In this document: one piece after another, positions 32,473 through 43,272 of the stretch | How the letters are laid out: the number at the start of each line of letters is the position of its first letter | Position numbering within the stretch: the first letter of the stretch is position 1 | Assembly (NCBI RefSeq): GCF_013449375.1 | Contig: NZ_JACDRR010000009.1 | Location: 1-64,000, forward strand | Direction of reading: 5' to 3' | Source of the DNA: Pectobacterium sp. CFBP8739 | GTDB lineage: Bacteria > Pseudomonadota > Gammaproteobacteria > Enterobacterales > Enterobacteriaceae | Length of the DNA: 64,000 nt | Program-made: the position numbers and the translations under genes | Notes under the pieces: model-generated | Told to the model about the DNA's origin: nothing | The model's database searches: none | What the model saw: the letters and a program-made list of their open reading frames with translations, nothing else

Positions 32473-33468
32473 ATGTTCAATCCGCTTGTTGTCGTACTCG
32501 CTTATGATGGCTTGTGTACCTTCGAATTTGGTATCGCTGTTGAAATCTTCGGCCTGCCTCGCCCCGAAATGGGGGAAAATTGGTATCAGTTCGCTGTCGC
32601 AGGCTTAGACAGCGGCGCGATGCGGGCAACGGGTGGCATCCACGTGGTTGCTGATGGTGGCCTTGAGCTGTTAACACAGGCAGGGACGATTATCATTCCC
32701 GGCTGGAAAGGCAGTGATGTGCCTGTCCCCGCCCATCTGGTCGATGCATTACGCCAAGCACATCAGCAGGGTGCCAGACTGCTCTCTATCTGTTCCGGGG
32801 TCTTTGTTCTCGCGGCGACCGGCCTGCTTTCTGGGCGGCGCGCCACCACACATTGGCGCTACAGTGACACCTTAAAAACACAATATCCTGATATCAACAT
32901 CGAGCCAGACGTTCTTTATATTGATGAAGGAACGATTCTTACGTCAGCCGGGAGTGCTGCGGGTATCGATCTTGGGCTGCATCTCATCCGTCGGGATTAC
33001 GGCAGCAAAGCGGCCAATCAAGTCGCTCGCCGCTTGGTGGTCGCACCGCATCGGGATGGTGGGCAAGCACAGTATATTGAAAAGGCGGTACCGGTAGACT
33101 ACGAACGCTCGCGCCTTGGGCCACTTATCGATCATGTTCGAGCCAACCTCGCGGAAGAGTATTCCGTTACGAAACTGGCCACCATTTCTTGTATGAGCCC
33201 ACGCACGTTCCTTCGCCGTTTTTCTGCTGCGACGGGTACGACGCCAGCACGCTGGTTACTGACCGAACGGCTGAATACTGCCCGCGATTTACTGGAGAAC
33301 ACGCGCTTATCAATCGATAAAATCGCCGAAACGGTGGGGTTCGGTACCGCAGCCTCAATGCGCCACCATTTTCGCCAGCAGCTCCATCTCACCCCCTCAA
33401 CCTATCGGTTGCGTTTCGGGCAAAAAGCCGATGATATTCCAGAGAATCTTGCCGCTAAGAGAGGATAA
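32473..33468 (+). CDS. ftrA: FtrA-like GATase1/AraC regulator
   Basis: A 331-aa regulator. The N-terminal DJ-1/PfpI-like domain (about 1-190) contains LLSICSGVFVLAATGLLSGR, with the nucleophile-elbow cysteine. The C-terminal AraC HTH pair (about 215-320) contains SVTKLATISCMSPRTFLRRF and IDKIAETVGFGTAASMRHHF. FtrA-type regulators sense an unknown small molecule. The ATG at 32473 follows GAGGAAATCG and is preferred to GTG 32461. The next gene, a pectinesterase, begins 4 bp after its stop, so the two are cotranscribed. Confidence 0.85.
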   Translation: MFNPLVVVLAYDGLCTFEFGIAVEIFGLPRPEMGENWYQFAVAGLDSGAMRATGGIHVVADGGLELLTQAGTIIIPGWKGSDVPVPAHLVDALRQAHQQGARLLSICSGVFVLAATGLLSGRRATTHWRYSDTLKTQYPDINIEPDVLYIDEGTILTSAGSAAGIDLGLHLIRRDYGSKAANQVARRLVVAPHRDGGQAQYIEKAVPVDYERSRLGPLIDHVRANLAEEYSVTKLATISCMSPRTFLRRFSAATGTTPARWLLTERLNTARDLLENTRLSIDKIAETVGFGTAASMRHHFRQQLHLTPSTYRLRFGQKADDIPENLAAKRG

Positions 33469-33472
33469 GATC

Positions 33473-34675
33473 ATGACAAGAACGACGCACCCCGGCACCG
33501 TTTATCGCCCCATTCTTTCCGCGCAGGAAGCTGAACGCTTCACGCTCCCGCACTATTTCACGCTGCGTGGACATGATGATCAGACAGAAGCTGACATCTG
33601 GCAGCCCACACCGATTGAGGTCGATCCGGCTACGCCCTGGGTTGTCGGGCCACTCGTGGGGGTGGATGGAGCAACGCACACCCATGTTCAACAGGCGGTA
33701 AACGCCGCGCTACGGGCACCGCAGGATCGGGCGCGTATTGCCATTAAACTGTTGCCGGGCACCTATACCGGCACGGTCTACATTCCCGCCGATGCGCCAC
33801 CGCTCACGCTTTTTGGGGCGGGAGAACAACCAGATGACGTGGTGATTCAGCTCGCGCTGGATTCGATGTTTTCACCAGCAACCTATCGGGAAACAGTGAA
33901 TCCTCACAACGAATATCAACCCGACGATCCCGCCTGGTATATGTACGATCTCTGTGCGTCGAAGCAGAACGCGACGATTGATACCATTTGTTCCGCCGTA
34001 GTGTGGTCGCAGAGCGACCATTTCCAGTTGAAGAACCTGACAGTGGTGAATACCCTGCTGGATACGGTAGATGGCCGCGCACATCAGGCTGTGGCGCTGC
34101 GCACCGACGGCGACAAGGTACAGCTTGAAAGGGTCCGCCTCATCGGCCGTCAGGATACCTTTTTCGTCAATACCAGCAACCTCCGCAACGAGTACGTCAC
34201 GGATCGCTACAGCCGCGCCTACATTAAAGACAGTTACATTGAGGGCGATGTCGATTACGTGTTTGGGCGCGCAACTGCGGTATTCGAGCGTGTCCACTTT
34301 CATACGGTTTCCAGCCGTGGAGCGAAAGATATCCATGTCTTTGCGCCTGACAGCATGCCGTGGGTGCAATATGGTTTTCTGGCGGTGAAGTGCCGCTTTA
34401 CGGGTGATGAAGGTTTCAGAAGAGAAAGAAAAGCCAGATTAGGCCGAGCTTGGGATCAGGGGGCAAGGCAAACGGGATACCTGCCGGGTCAGACGGCAAA
34501 CGGTCAGTTAGTGATTCGCGACAGCACGATTGACGCCAGCTATGACAGAGAACGGCCGTGGGGAGCGGCGGCAACCACTGCACGGTTCTTTGCGGGTAAC
34601 GCGGACTCAGCCCGCAATCTGGACGATGTGCACTTCAATCGGCTGTGGGAATACAACAACATCGACGAGGTGTGA
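33473..34675 (+). CDS. Pectinesterase family protein (PemB/YbhC-like)
   Basis: A 400-aa member of carbohydrate esterase family 8, which hydrolyses pectin methyl esters. The right-handed beta-helix signatures are visible: VALRTDGDKVQLERVRLIGR then QDTFFVNTS, DVDYVFGRATAVFERVHF (catalytic Asp region) and ARLGRAWDQGARQTGYLP. It lacks a signal peptide or lipobox. Dickeya PemB and E. coli YbhC are outer-membrane lipoproteins, so this copy is unusual and may act inside the cell or use another start. ATG 33473 follows GAGAGGATAAG overlapping the end of ftrA. Confidence 0.85.
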   Translation: MTRTTHPGTVYRPILSAQEAERFTLPHYFTLRGHDDQTEADIWQPTPIEVDPATPWVVGPLVGVDGATHTHVQQAVNAALRAPQDRARIAIKLLPGTYTGTVYIPADAPPLTLFGAGEQPDDVVIQLALDSMFSPATYRETVNPHNEYQPDDPAWYMYDLCASKQNATIDTICSAVVWSQSDHFQLKNLTVVNTLLDTVDGRAHQAVALRTDGDKVQLERVRLIGRQDTFFVNTSNLRNEYVTDRYSRAYIKDSYIEGDVDYVFGRATAVFERVHFHTVSSRGAKDIHVFAPDSMPWVQYGFLAVKCRFTGDEGFRRERKARLGRAWDQGARQTGYLPGQTANGQLVIRDSTIDASYDRERPWGAAATTARFFAGNADSARNLDDVHFNRLWEYNNIDEV

Positions 34676-34958
34676 GGGACTACGAAAGGGATAACAATAT
34701 AAAAAAGTGAGTGTTATTCGCGAAAGAGTCGCACTGATGGAATGAATTAGCCTGAACTGCCAGCGGCCTGTAAACAATACAGGCCATAGAACAGTAAAAA
34801 AATTTTATTATATTACTGATAAATCTCGCTTAATTAGCATTCCCTGATGTTAGCCAATCATCACGCTTATCCTGAGCGGTGTTTATTTCTTTTGCTTTAC
34901 GCCCTTAACATTACTGTAAGATTTTATGTTTTTAAACCGCAAAGAAAAGCTATACTAA
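34676..34958. other. Gap after the pectinesterase gene
   Basis: The 406-bp gap from 34676 contains a hairpin GGCCTGT/ACAGGCC near 34764-34784 without a T-run. An AT-rich stretch follows, then the expR promoter array from 34959. No small gene is recognised. Confidence 0.4.
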
Positions 34959-35036
34959 GGTATAGGTATACCTATCGGTATAGGTATACCTATCGGTATA
35001 GGTTCCTATAGATATACCTATAGGTATAGGTATATA
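34959..35036 (+). promoter_or_regulatory. Tandem lux-box-like array of expR
   Basis: Two perfect tandem copies of GGTATAGGTATACCTATC (34959-34976 and 34977-34994) are followed by a third degenerate copy (from 34995) and a fourth partial unit near 35013-35036. Each unit contains a palindromic GGTATACC or ACCTATAGGT core. The array lies 45-120 bp before expR. ExpR-type LuxR proteins of Pectobacterium bind lux-box-like palindromes near their own gene and release them when bound to acyl-HSL; that is known family behaviour. The exact contacts are not shown here. Confidence 0.7.
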
Positions 35037-35081
35037 CTTTTTCTATTACAGGATGTTGAGTTTTCAGACTGAGGTCATGAG

Positions 35082-35819
35082 ATGTCGCAATTATTCTCCA
35101 ATAACGAAACTATAAGCAAGGTAATAAAAAGTCAATTCGATACGGCACTAAGCTACTATGGCGACATCAAATATTCTTATATGGTATTAAATAAGAAAAA
35201 ACCTACAGAAATTCTTATCATTTCAAATCACCACGATGAGTGGAGAGAAATATACCGAGCCAATAACTATCAACACATTGATCCTGTAGTCATTGCTGCT
35301 CTTAATAAAATCACACCTTTCCCTTGGGATGAAGATTTACTTGTCAGCACACAGTTGAAGATGTCAAAGATATTCAACTTGTCCAGAGAGCATAATATCA
35401 CTAACGGCTATACCTTTGTTCTTCATGACCATAGTAACAATCTGGTTATGTTATCTATCATGATTGACGAATCTAATGTAAGTAACATTGATGAGGTTAT
35501 TGAGAGTAATAAAGATAAGTTACAAATGACGTTGATGAATATCCATGCAGAAACCATCTCTCTTTACAGAGAGATGATTAGAAACAAAGAGGATGAAAGG
35601 TCAAATGATAAAGATATTTTTTCTCAACGAGAAAATGAAATTCTCTACTGGGCCAGTATGGGAAAAACCTATCAGGAAATCGCACTGATATTAGGCATTA
35701 AAACAGGCACCGTTAAATTCCACATCGGCAATGTTGTAAAAAAACTCGGTGTATTAAATGCCAAACATGCAATCAGACTTGGCATCGAACTACAGCTTAT
35801 CCGACCGATTCAATCATAG
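35082..35819 (+). CDS. expR: LuxR-family quorum-sensing regulator ExpR
   Basis: A 245-aa LuxR-type regulator. The N-terminal acyl-HSL-binding domain (about 1-160) contains IYRANNYQHIDPVVIAAL and FPWDEDLLVS. The C-terminal GerE-type HTH contains SQRENEILYWASMGKTYQEI followed by GIKTGTVKFHIGNVVKKLGV. In Pectobacterium, ExpR represses virulence genes by activating rsmA when no acyl-HSL is present. Convergent with expI, with stop codons overlapping by 23 bp. ATG has a GAGGTCATGAG site. Another LuxR paralogue such as VirR or CarR cannot be fully excluded by sequence alone, but linkage to expI supports ExpR. Confidence 0.9.
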   Translation: MSQLFSNNETISKVIKSQFDTALSYYGDIKYSYMVLNKKKPTEILIISNHHDEWREIYRANNYQHIDPVVIAALNKITPFPWDEDLLVSTQLKMSKIFNLSREHNITNGYTFVLHDHSNNLVMLSIMIDESNVSNIDEVIESNKDKLQMTLMNIHAETISLYREMIRNKEDERSNDKDIFSQRENEILYWASMGKTYQEIALILGIKTGTVKFHIGNVVKKLGVLNAKHAIRLGIELQLIRPIQS

Positions 35820-36450
35820 GCTCGAAACACAGTGGCCACTCTCGTAGCTTACTTTCAACGAATTCTTGATTGTTATTTATACGACGAACTAACACATCCT
35901 GACTTTCTTTGTCGACAGGTAAAAACAGTAAATAAACCATTTCCTGCTTTTCTGACACCCCTTGTTCAACAACAGAAATTTTCCAGCCAGATCGCTTTAG
36001 TATAGTAAGCATAGGATGGCTGACAATCGTATAAACGCCATCATACCCTTTACTTCTTGAGTAATTCACTGTTGCCAAAAAGAACATTGTGCTAACAGGG
36101 TAAGTATTACCTAAAATCGTTTTTGACCGAGCCTTATCGACAAAAAAACGACTCGACTCAATATAATTCCCTTCGGGAAGGTCTATCTTTTCAAAATAGG
36201 GAAAGAACGTGCCGGTAATCATATTAGGATATTTTGTTTCGATTAATCGGGAACTGCAAATAACCTGATTATCCTCTACGCCGAAAAGATAGGTTGCGTT
36301 ATCATCATCATATTGATCGAACTCCATCCCATTAATACATTTCACCGCCCAGTTAAGCCTATCCTTGAAGGTTTCTTTTCTAAGCGTAAACAATTCCTCC
36401 GATTTCTTTTCCGATAATAGTGCGTAACTTACATCGAATATTTCTAACAT
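35797..36450 (-). CDS. expI: Acyl-homoserine lactone synthase ExpI
   Basis: A 217-aa LuxI-type synthase, normal length. Family-conserved residues are visible in TLRKETFKDRLNW, the F-D-x-Y-D-D pattern of MEFDQYDDDNATYLFG, the SSRLIETKYPNMITG strand and ESSRFFVDKAR. It makes N-acyl-HSL from acyl-ACP and S-adenosylmethionine, probably 3-oxo-hexanoyl or 3-oxo-octanoyl HSL; the class cannot be assigned safely from sequence. The gene controls pectinase, cellulase and carbapenem production in relatives. ATG follows a GGAGGAAA site. Its 3' end overlaps expR on the other strand. Confidence 0.92.
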   Translation of the reverse strand: MLEIFDVSYALLSEKKSEELFTLRKETFKDRLNWAVKCINGMEFDQYDDDNATYLFGVEDNQVICSSRLIETKYPNMITGTFFPYFEKIDLPEGNYIESSRFFVDKARSKTILGNTYPVSTMFFLATVNYSRSKGYDGVYTIVSHPMLTILKRSGWKISVVEQGVSEKQEMVYLLFLPVDKESQDVLVRRINNNQEFVESKLREWPLCFEPMIESVG

Positions 36451-36660
36451 TTTTCCTCCATTAAAAATTTGCGGCTAGACATCACAAAAAAAGATACACC
36501 ATCCAATAGCTTCTTTCGCCTTTTAAACACTCCAGGCTTATTGTCATTGTATTCTGTCGTTTTCCACGATGGTTGTACAGATGCAACTTTCACTGTAAGC
36601 AAGAGTTCATATACGAAAAAACACCGCGAGAAGGCCAAACATAACTCTATGATAAACAGA

Positions 36661-36695
36661 TAAAAAAAATCCGGAAACGCAAGACGATTCCGGAT
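36661..36695 (-). terminator. argG terminator
   Basis: On the minus strand ATCCGGAA pairs with TTCCGGAT across eleven bases and is followed by eight T residues. It lies 24 bases after the argG stop and separates argG from expI. The 268-bp gap also contains the expI promoter region (36451-36660). Confidence 0.9.
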
Positions 36696-36718
36696 TTTTA
36701 TCTTACTTAATCTCTGCG

Positions 36719-38089
<1,371 letters not shown>

Positions 38090-38224
38090 CTATGGTGATG
38101 TACCCCTAGGGTATCAGCTTAGCCGCCACACCATTATGTTACGCCATGCATTAATGAGCGTTCGAGCCCTGCGCACATCCTACATCAGATGGGCTGGCCG
38201 ATAATCAAAATAGACACGCTCACA

Positions 38225-38263
38225 AATGAATATTTATGCAAAATAAGTGAGTGATAATTTAAA
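38225..38263 (-). promoter_or_regulatory. Paired ARG boxes of argG
   Basis: Box 1 AATGAATATTTATGCAAA (38225-38242) and box 2 AGTGAGTGATAATTTAAA (38246-38263) are separated by 3 bp, the classic ArgR double-box spacing. Box 1 differs from the WNTGAATWWWWATTCANW consensus at one position; box 2 is weaker. They lie about 160 bp upstream of argG, which leaves a long leader. Confidence 0.7.
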
Positions 38264-38307
38264 CATCTTTTTGGCGGGACAGGAAGAGAAGAGTCATGCT
38301 TTCGCGT

Positions 38308-38332
38308 AAAAAAATTCGTGGCCGATTCACGA
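38308..38332 (-). terminator. Minus-strand terminator-like hairpin
   Basis: On the minus strand TCGTG pairs with CACGA around AATCGGC and is followed by ATTTTTTT. A TATACT box lies about 30 bases before it. It may end a very short or unannotated minus-strand RNA upstream of argG. The 405-bp gap shows no other gene. Confidence 0.4.
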
Positions 38333-38491
38333 CCAAGTTAGCAAGTATAGCGCTATCTTCTCTTCAGGCTAAGCAGCAAAAATCGTTTACGCGACCCACC
38401 CGACATTAATAAAACATCGTTTCATTTTATCGACATTTCTTTGCTATCCTCCTGCGGTTAACACCTTCCCTTGCATATTGCTGGAGATGCT

Positions 38492-39067
38492 ATGTCTAAG
38501 AAAGTCGCCGTTCTGCTGGCCCCAGGGTTTGAAGAAGCGGAAGCGATCATGGTGATTGATGTACTGCACCGCATGAAGATAGAAGTCACCATGCTGTCAT
38601 GCTATGACAGACTGGAACTGCGCAGTTATCACAATATTCGCATGTTTGCCGATTCTCTGCTGGAAAGAAACCAGGACACGCTGTTTGATGCCGTGGTCAT
38701 TCCCGGTGGCCCACAGGGTACGGTAAACCTGGCTGCCAACCCAATGGTTGTCGAGTTTATCCGTCGCCATGACGAGGCGGGAAAACTGATTTGCCCACTG
38801 TGCTCTGCGGCTGCACGCGTACTGGGGGGTAACAATCTGCTGAAAGGCCGTCGCTACGTTTGCTCCGGCAATTTATGGCAGGATGTGACCGATGGCGTTT
38901 ATGTTGACGAAAAAGTCGTGGAAGACGGCAATCTGATCAGCGGCAAAGGGTTAGGCGTGACATTCGATTTTGCCTTTACCCTCGCCAACCGCCTGACGGG
39001 CGACAAAGAAAACGCCAACTTCCAGGTTGAGCACATCGATTACGATTACTGGCGCGTGCCTGCGTAA
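38492..39067 (+). CDS. DJ-1/PfpI family protein
   Basis: A 191-aa cytoplasmic protein of the DJ-1/PfpI superfamily, related to YajL and ThiJ. The conserved glutamate lies in LLAPGFEEAEA, the nucleophile-elbow cysteine in LICPLCSAAARVLGG, and the strand AVVIPGGPQGTVNL is typical. It may serve as a redox chaperone or deglycase-like protein; family members differ and none can be assigned. ATG 38492 follows GGAGATGCT; the frame to 38471 is not needed. Single gene. Confidence 0.87.
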   Translation: MSKKVAVLLAPGFEEAEAIMVIDVLHRMKIEVTMLSCYDRLELRSYHNIRMFADSLLERNQDTLFDAVVIPGGPQGTVNLAANPMVVEFIRRHDEAGKLICPLCSAAARVLGGNNLLKGRRYVCSGNLWQDVTDGVYVDEKVVEDGNLISGKGLGVTFDFAFTLANRLTGDKENANFQVEHIDYDYWRVPA

Positions 39068-39136
39068 CCGCTCATCTGCCTAATATAAGGCGCGTCCCGC
39101 CGCGCCTTCCTGCGTAACCTTCTTCTGTGAATAGCC

Positions 39137-40315
39137 TTAATAACCTTCTCCATAACGCTCGCGGTACTCCTTCGGCGTGATGTCATACCCTTTCTTAAAG
39201 ACAGCATAAAAGTAAGGCAGCGAAGGGTAGCCGCACATTAACGAGATCTCGCCAATCGAGAGCGAGGTCGATATCAGCAAGTTGCGTGCCCGGTCCAACT
39301 TTTCCGCATGAATCACACCGTGAATCGTCTGGCCGACTTCATCTTTGAAGCGCTTCTCCAGATTTGATCGGGAAATCCCTACCGCATCCAGCACCTGCTC
39401 GACCTTAATCCCTTTGCAGGCGTGATAGCGGATAAAGTGCATCGCCTGAATAACAGCAGGGTCGTGCACAGAACGATAATCCGTTGAGCGACGTTCTACC
39501 ACCCGAACAGGTGGCACCAAAATACGTTGCAGCGATAAATCGGCCTGATTCAACAGCAGTTGATGCAGCAACTTCGCGGCGCGATATCCCATTTGGCGCG
39601 TGCCCTGCGCCACCGACGAGAGCGCGACGCGTGAAAGGTAGCGAATCAGATCTTCGTTATCGATCCCGATAACACACAGCTTCTCTGGTACGGCAATATT
39701 CAGATGTTCGCAGACCTGCAACAGATGGCGCGCGCGCGAATCCGTCACCGCGATAATCCCCGTCTGCGGCGGTAGCCCCTGCACCCAGTCAGCCAGCCGA
39801 TTTTGCGCGTATTGCCAGTTATCCGGCGACGTTTCCATTCCCTGATACACCACGCCCTGATACTTTTCTGCCGCAACGAGCTGCCAGAAAGCGTATTCCC
39901 GCTCCTGTGCCCAGCCTTTCCCACCCGATGCTGGCAGGCCATAAAAAGCAAAGCGGTTCAGCCCCTTTTCTTTGAGGTGCATAAACGCGCTTTCCACCAG
40001 TGCATAATTATCTGTCGCGATGTAATGCACAGGCGGGTAATCCTCAGGCCGATGGTAGGAGCCGCCAACCCCCACCAACGGCACGTTCACATCCTGTAGT
40101 AGCTGCTTGATCTCACCATCGTCAAAATCGGCAATCACGCCGTCTCCCAGCCACTCTTTAATGTTATCAATACGGCAACGGAAGTCTTCTTCGATGAAGA
40201 TGTCCCAGTCACACTGAGAAGCCTGTAAATATTCGCCAACCCCTTCAACTACCTGACGGTCATACACTTTGTTGGCATTGAACAGCAGCGTGATGCGATA
40301 GCGTTTTTCAAACAT
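39137..40315 (-). CDS. xylR: Xylose operon activator XylR
   Basis: A 392-aa AraC/LacI-hybrid regulator, E. coli length. The N-terminal periplasmic-binding-like domain begins FEKRYRITLLFNANKVYDRQ and binds D-xylose. The C-terminal AraC HTH contains VEQVLDAVGISRSNLEKRFK and SIGEISLMCGYPSLPYFYAV. It activates xylAB and xylFGHR when xylose is bound. ATG 40315 is the family start; a GTG 12 bases upstream is also possible. Last gene of the minus-strand xylFGHR unit, 136 bp after xylH. Confidence 0.93.
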   Translation of the reverse strand: MFEKRYRITLLFNANKVYDRQVVEGVGEYLQASQCDWDIFIEEDFRCRIDNIKEWLGDGVIADFDDGEIKQLLQDVNVPLVGVGGSYHRPEDYPPVHYIATDNYALVESAFMHLKEKGLNRFAFYGLPASGGKGWAQEREYAFWQLVAAEKYQGVVYQGMETSPDNWQYAQNRLADWVQGLPPQTGIIAVTDSRARHLLQVCEHLNIAVPEKLCVIGIDNEDLIRYLSRVALSSVAQGTRQMGYRAAKLLHQLLLNQADLSLQRILVPPVRVVERRSTDYRSVHDPAVIQAMHFIRYHACKGIKVEQVLDAVGISRSNLEKRFKDEVGQTIHGVIHAEKLDRARNLLISTSLSIGEISLMCGYPSLPYFYAVFKKGYDITPKEYRERYGEGY

Positions 40316-40451
40316 GGCAGTCGGCACTCATTAATCGCAAGTTCCTTGAATCAAGTCTGCTCCCTTGAATAGCACAGTGCCCCCAGAGGCCAAAATAATT
40401 TGCTGATTATTGCGAGCCGCCACGTATTTCCTCCACAACCCCCGCGTCGCG

Positions 40452-41642
40452 TCACACACGCCGCTTTGTTGCCGTATCCATCCACACCGCCAATAGCAGG
40501 ATTCCGCCTTTTACGACGTATTGCCAGAAGGTCGGCACATCCAGCATGCTCATCCCGTTATCCAGCGACGCCATGATAAATGCCCCCATCACCGCGCCCG
40601 CCACGCTGCCGATCCCCCCCGCCAGACTGGTGCCGCCAATCACGCAGGCGGCAATCGCATCCAGTTCGGCAATGTTTCCGGCGGAGGGTGAGCCAGCTCC
40701 TAGCCGCGAGCTGAGAATCAATCCGGCGACCGCGACCATCAGGCCGTTAATCGCGAACACCGCCATTTTGGTGCGCTCAACATTCACGCCCGATAAGCGG
40801 GCAGCATCAATATTGCCGCCCACGGCATAAATGCGGCGGCCAAATGCCGTGCGCGTCGCCAGAAAAATACCGCCCAGCATCAACAGCGTCAGCACCAGAA
40901 CCGGCGTTGGCACACCGCGATAGTCATTCAGCAGATAAATCGCCCCCAGCACCACCAGTGCCGTCACCGTCTGTCGGCCAATATCACCCGCGGGAGGGTT
41001 TACTGGTAACCCTAATCGCGCACGGCTGCTGCGCCGACGCCACTGCCAGGCAATAAACACCATCAGCCCGATAGCACCGAACATAAAACCGATGCCGGAA
41101 GGCAGATAGCTCTGTCCAATCTGCGACATCGCTTCACTCGTCGGAGAAACCGTCGTCCCATTGGTAATGCCGATCAGAATGCCGCGAAAAGCCAGCATCC
41201 CCGCCAGCGTCACGATAAAAGAAGGGACTTTCCGGTAGGCGACCCACCAGCCATTCCACGCGCCAAGCAGCAATCCCAGCGCAAGTGTCACAACGATGGT
41301 CAACGGTAAAGACCAGCCAAACCAGACATCAAAAATCGCCGCTGCACCGCCCAAGAGCCCCATCATCGAACCAACCGACAGATCGATCTCAGCGGAGATA
41401 ATGACAAACACCATACCGACCGCCAGAATGCCGGTAATCGCCGTTTGCCTTAACAGGTTGGAGAGATTACGCGCGCTGAGATACGCCCCATCGGTCATGT
41501 AGGTGAAAAAGAGCATGATGGCGATGATGGCGGCGATCATCACGTAGACCTGAAGATTGATGCTTTTCAACCGTTGCAGCATCGAGACAGAGCCCACGAC
41601 ATGTTGTTGTTCAGACTGCGATGTTTTCAGCACGATGTTCAC
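40452..41642 (-). CDS. xylH: Xylose ABC transporter permease XylH
   Basis: A 396-aa inner-membrane permease. Ten or so hydrophobic helices and the family segment [39 protein letters not shown] is the hallmark of ribose/xylose-type permeases. It forms the channel for xylose delivered by XylF, powered by XylG. The gene overlaps the end of xylG by 32 bp, which shows tight coupling. Confidence 0.95.
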   Translation of the reverse strand: MNIVLKTSQSEQQHVVGSVSMLQRLKSINLQVYVMIAAIIAIMLFFTYMTDGAYLSARNLSNLLRQTAITGILAVGMVFVIISAEIDLSVGSMMGLLGGAAAIFDVWFGWSLPLTIVVTLALGLLLGAWNGWWVAYRKVPSFIVTLAGMLAFRGILIGITNGTTVSPTSEAMSQIGQSYLPSGIGFMFGAIGLMVFIAWQWRRRSSRARLGLPVNPPAGDIGRQTVTALVVLGAIYLLNDYRGVPTPVLVLTLLMLGGIFLATRTAFGRRIYAVGGNIDAARLSGVNVERTKMAVFAINGLMVAVAGLILSSRLGAGSPSAGNIAELDAIAACVIGGTSLAGGIGSVAGAVMGAFIMASLDNGMSMLDVPTFWQYVVKGGILLLAVWMDTATKRRV

Positions 41643-43152
41643 TCCTCAATGCAGCTTCCATAACCTGTTCCTGGGTTAAATCACGATTGACCAAATCCGC
41701 TTTGATCCGCCCCTGGTGCATCACCAACACCCGATCGCTCAAGCCCAGCACTTCGGGCAGCTCAGAAGAGATGACAATGACGGCGATGTGCTGTTTTACC
41801 AGCGCATTAATGAGCTTGTAGATTTCGTATTTAGCACCGATGTCGATGCCGCGCGTGGGTTCATCGAGAATCAGAATGCGGGGATTCAACAGCAGGCATT
41901 TCGCCAGCACCGCTTTTTGCTGGTTGCCGCCGCTTAACCGAGCAATCGCCAACTCTGGGCTGGAGGTTTTCACTTTCAGGTTCGTGAGCGACTGCCGGAT
42001 GATGTCCTGCTCACGAGCATCGTCCACTATGGAAAACGGCCCTGTGAATTGGTCGAGTGCCGCCAACGTCATGTTCTGCGCCACACTCATCACCGGGACG
42101 ATGCCATCCTTCTTACGATCCTCCGGCACCATCGCAATGCCCCGCGCCATCGCCTGCTGGCAGTTGCTGATGGTCACCGGCTCGCCGTCAATAAAGATGT
42201 CGCCCTGCCAACGACCATGATAGGCACCAAACAGGCATTGCACCGTTTCAGTACGCCCTGACCCCACCAATCCGGCAATACCGAGAATCTCGCCCCGATG
42301 CAGAACAAACGAAACATCATCCACTCGGCGAATATGGCGATTGACCGGATGCCAGGCAGTAAGGTGTTCTACGCGCAGCACTTCTTCACCAATGGTATGC
42401 GGTTCATTGGGATAAAGCTCCGTCAGTTCTCGCCCTACCATCATGGCAATAATCTGGTCCTCGCTCAGCTCGACCGCAGGACGCGTGCCAATAGGTTTCC
42501 CATCGCGAATCACACAAATTACATCGGAAATGGCTTTAACTTCGTTGAGCTTGTGCGAGATATAGATACAGGCAATACCGTGATCGCGCAGATCCTGGAT
42601 GATCTCCAACAGGATTGCGGTTTCACGCTCGGTCAATGACGCCGTGGGCTCATCCAGCACCAACAAACGCACCTGCTTGTTCAGCGCCTTGGCAATTTCC
42701 ACCAGTTGTTGCTGGCCTAATCCAAGCTCACCCATTTTGGTATTCGGATCGACGGCCAGTTTGACCTGCTCCAGCATGCGCTGGCAGCGGAGGTACATAT
42801 TGTCGTAATCCATCACGCCAAAACGCGTCCATTCGTTGCCCAAAAAGAGGTTTTCCAATACCGTCATCTCTTTCACCAGCGCCAGTTCCTGATGAATAAT
42901 CGCAATCCCTTTTTGCTCCGTATCGCGAATGTGGTTGGCGCGCAGTTCGTCACCGGAAAAAACTATCTGCCCGTCATAGCTGCCATGCGGATAGATGGCA
43001 CACAGCACCTTCATCAAGGTAGATTTCCCCGAGCCATTCTCGCCGCACAGCGACAAGACCTGACCCGCCTCCAGCGTCAGGCTGACGTTATCGACGGCTT
43101 TCACCGCGCCAAACGCCTTGGTGATGTTTTTCATTTCCAACAGATGTGGCAT
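41611..43152 (-). CDS. xylG: Xylose ABC transporter ATPase XylG
   Basis: A 513-aa double ABC ATPase, E. coli length. The first half has Walker [21 protein letters not shown] and signature [18 protein letters not shown]. The second half has the degenerate Walker [19 protein letters not shown], signature [20 protein letters not shown] and Walker [19 protein letters not shown]. This pattern is usual for sugar importers of this class. ATG 43152 has a GGAGG site. Confidence 0.95.
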   Translation of the reverse strand: MPHLLEMKNITKAFGAVKAVDNVSLTLEAGQVLSLCGENGSGKSTLMKVLCAIYPHGSYDGQIVFSGDELRANHIRDTEQKGIAIIHQELALVKEMTVLENLFLGNEWTRFGVMDYDNMYLRCQRMLEQVKLAVDPNTKMGELGLGQQQLVEIAKALNKQVRLLVLDEPTASLTERETAILLEIIQDLRDHGIACIYISHKLNEVKAISDVICVIRDGKPIGTRPAVELSEDQIIAMMVGRELTELYPNEPHTIGEEVLRVEHLTAWHPVNRHIRRVDDVSFVLHRGEILGIAGLVGSGRTETVQCLFGAYHGRWQGDIFIDGEPVTISNCQQAMARGIAMVPEDRKKDGIVPVMSVAQNMTLAALDQFTGPFSIVDDAREQDIIRQSLTNLKVKTSSPELAIARLSGGNQQKAVLAKCLLLNPRILILDEPTRGIDIGAKYEIYKLINALVKQHIAVIVISSELPEVLGLSDRVLVMHQGRIKADLVNRDLTQEQVMEAALRSEHRAENIAV

Positions 43153-43272
43153 CACGGCCTCCGTGATTCAGGTATCTCAGACCTCGTCTGCGACAGTGGC
43201 GAGCCACAACCTCGTGTCGTGACTCGATGAACGTCTTTCCTGCATCCTGAAATCTAGTGGCTGCGGCGTGCG

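Noticed and set aside
34764-34784. Terminator after the pectinesterase gene
   Set aside because: A hairpin is present but no T-run follows; not called as a terminator.
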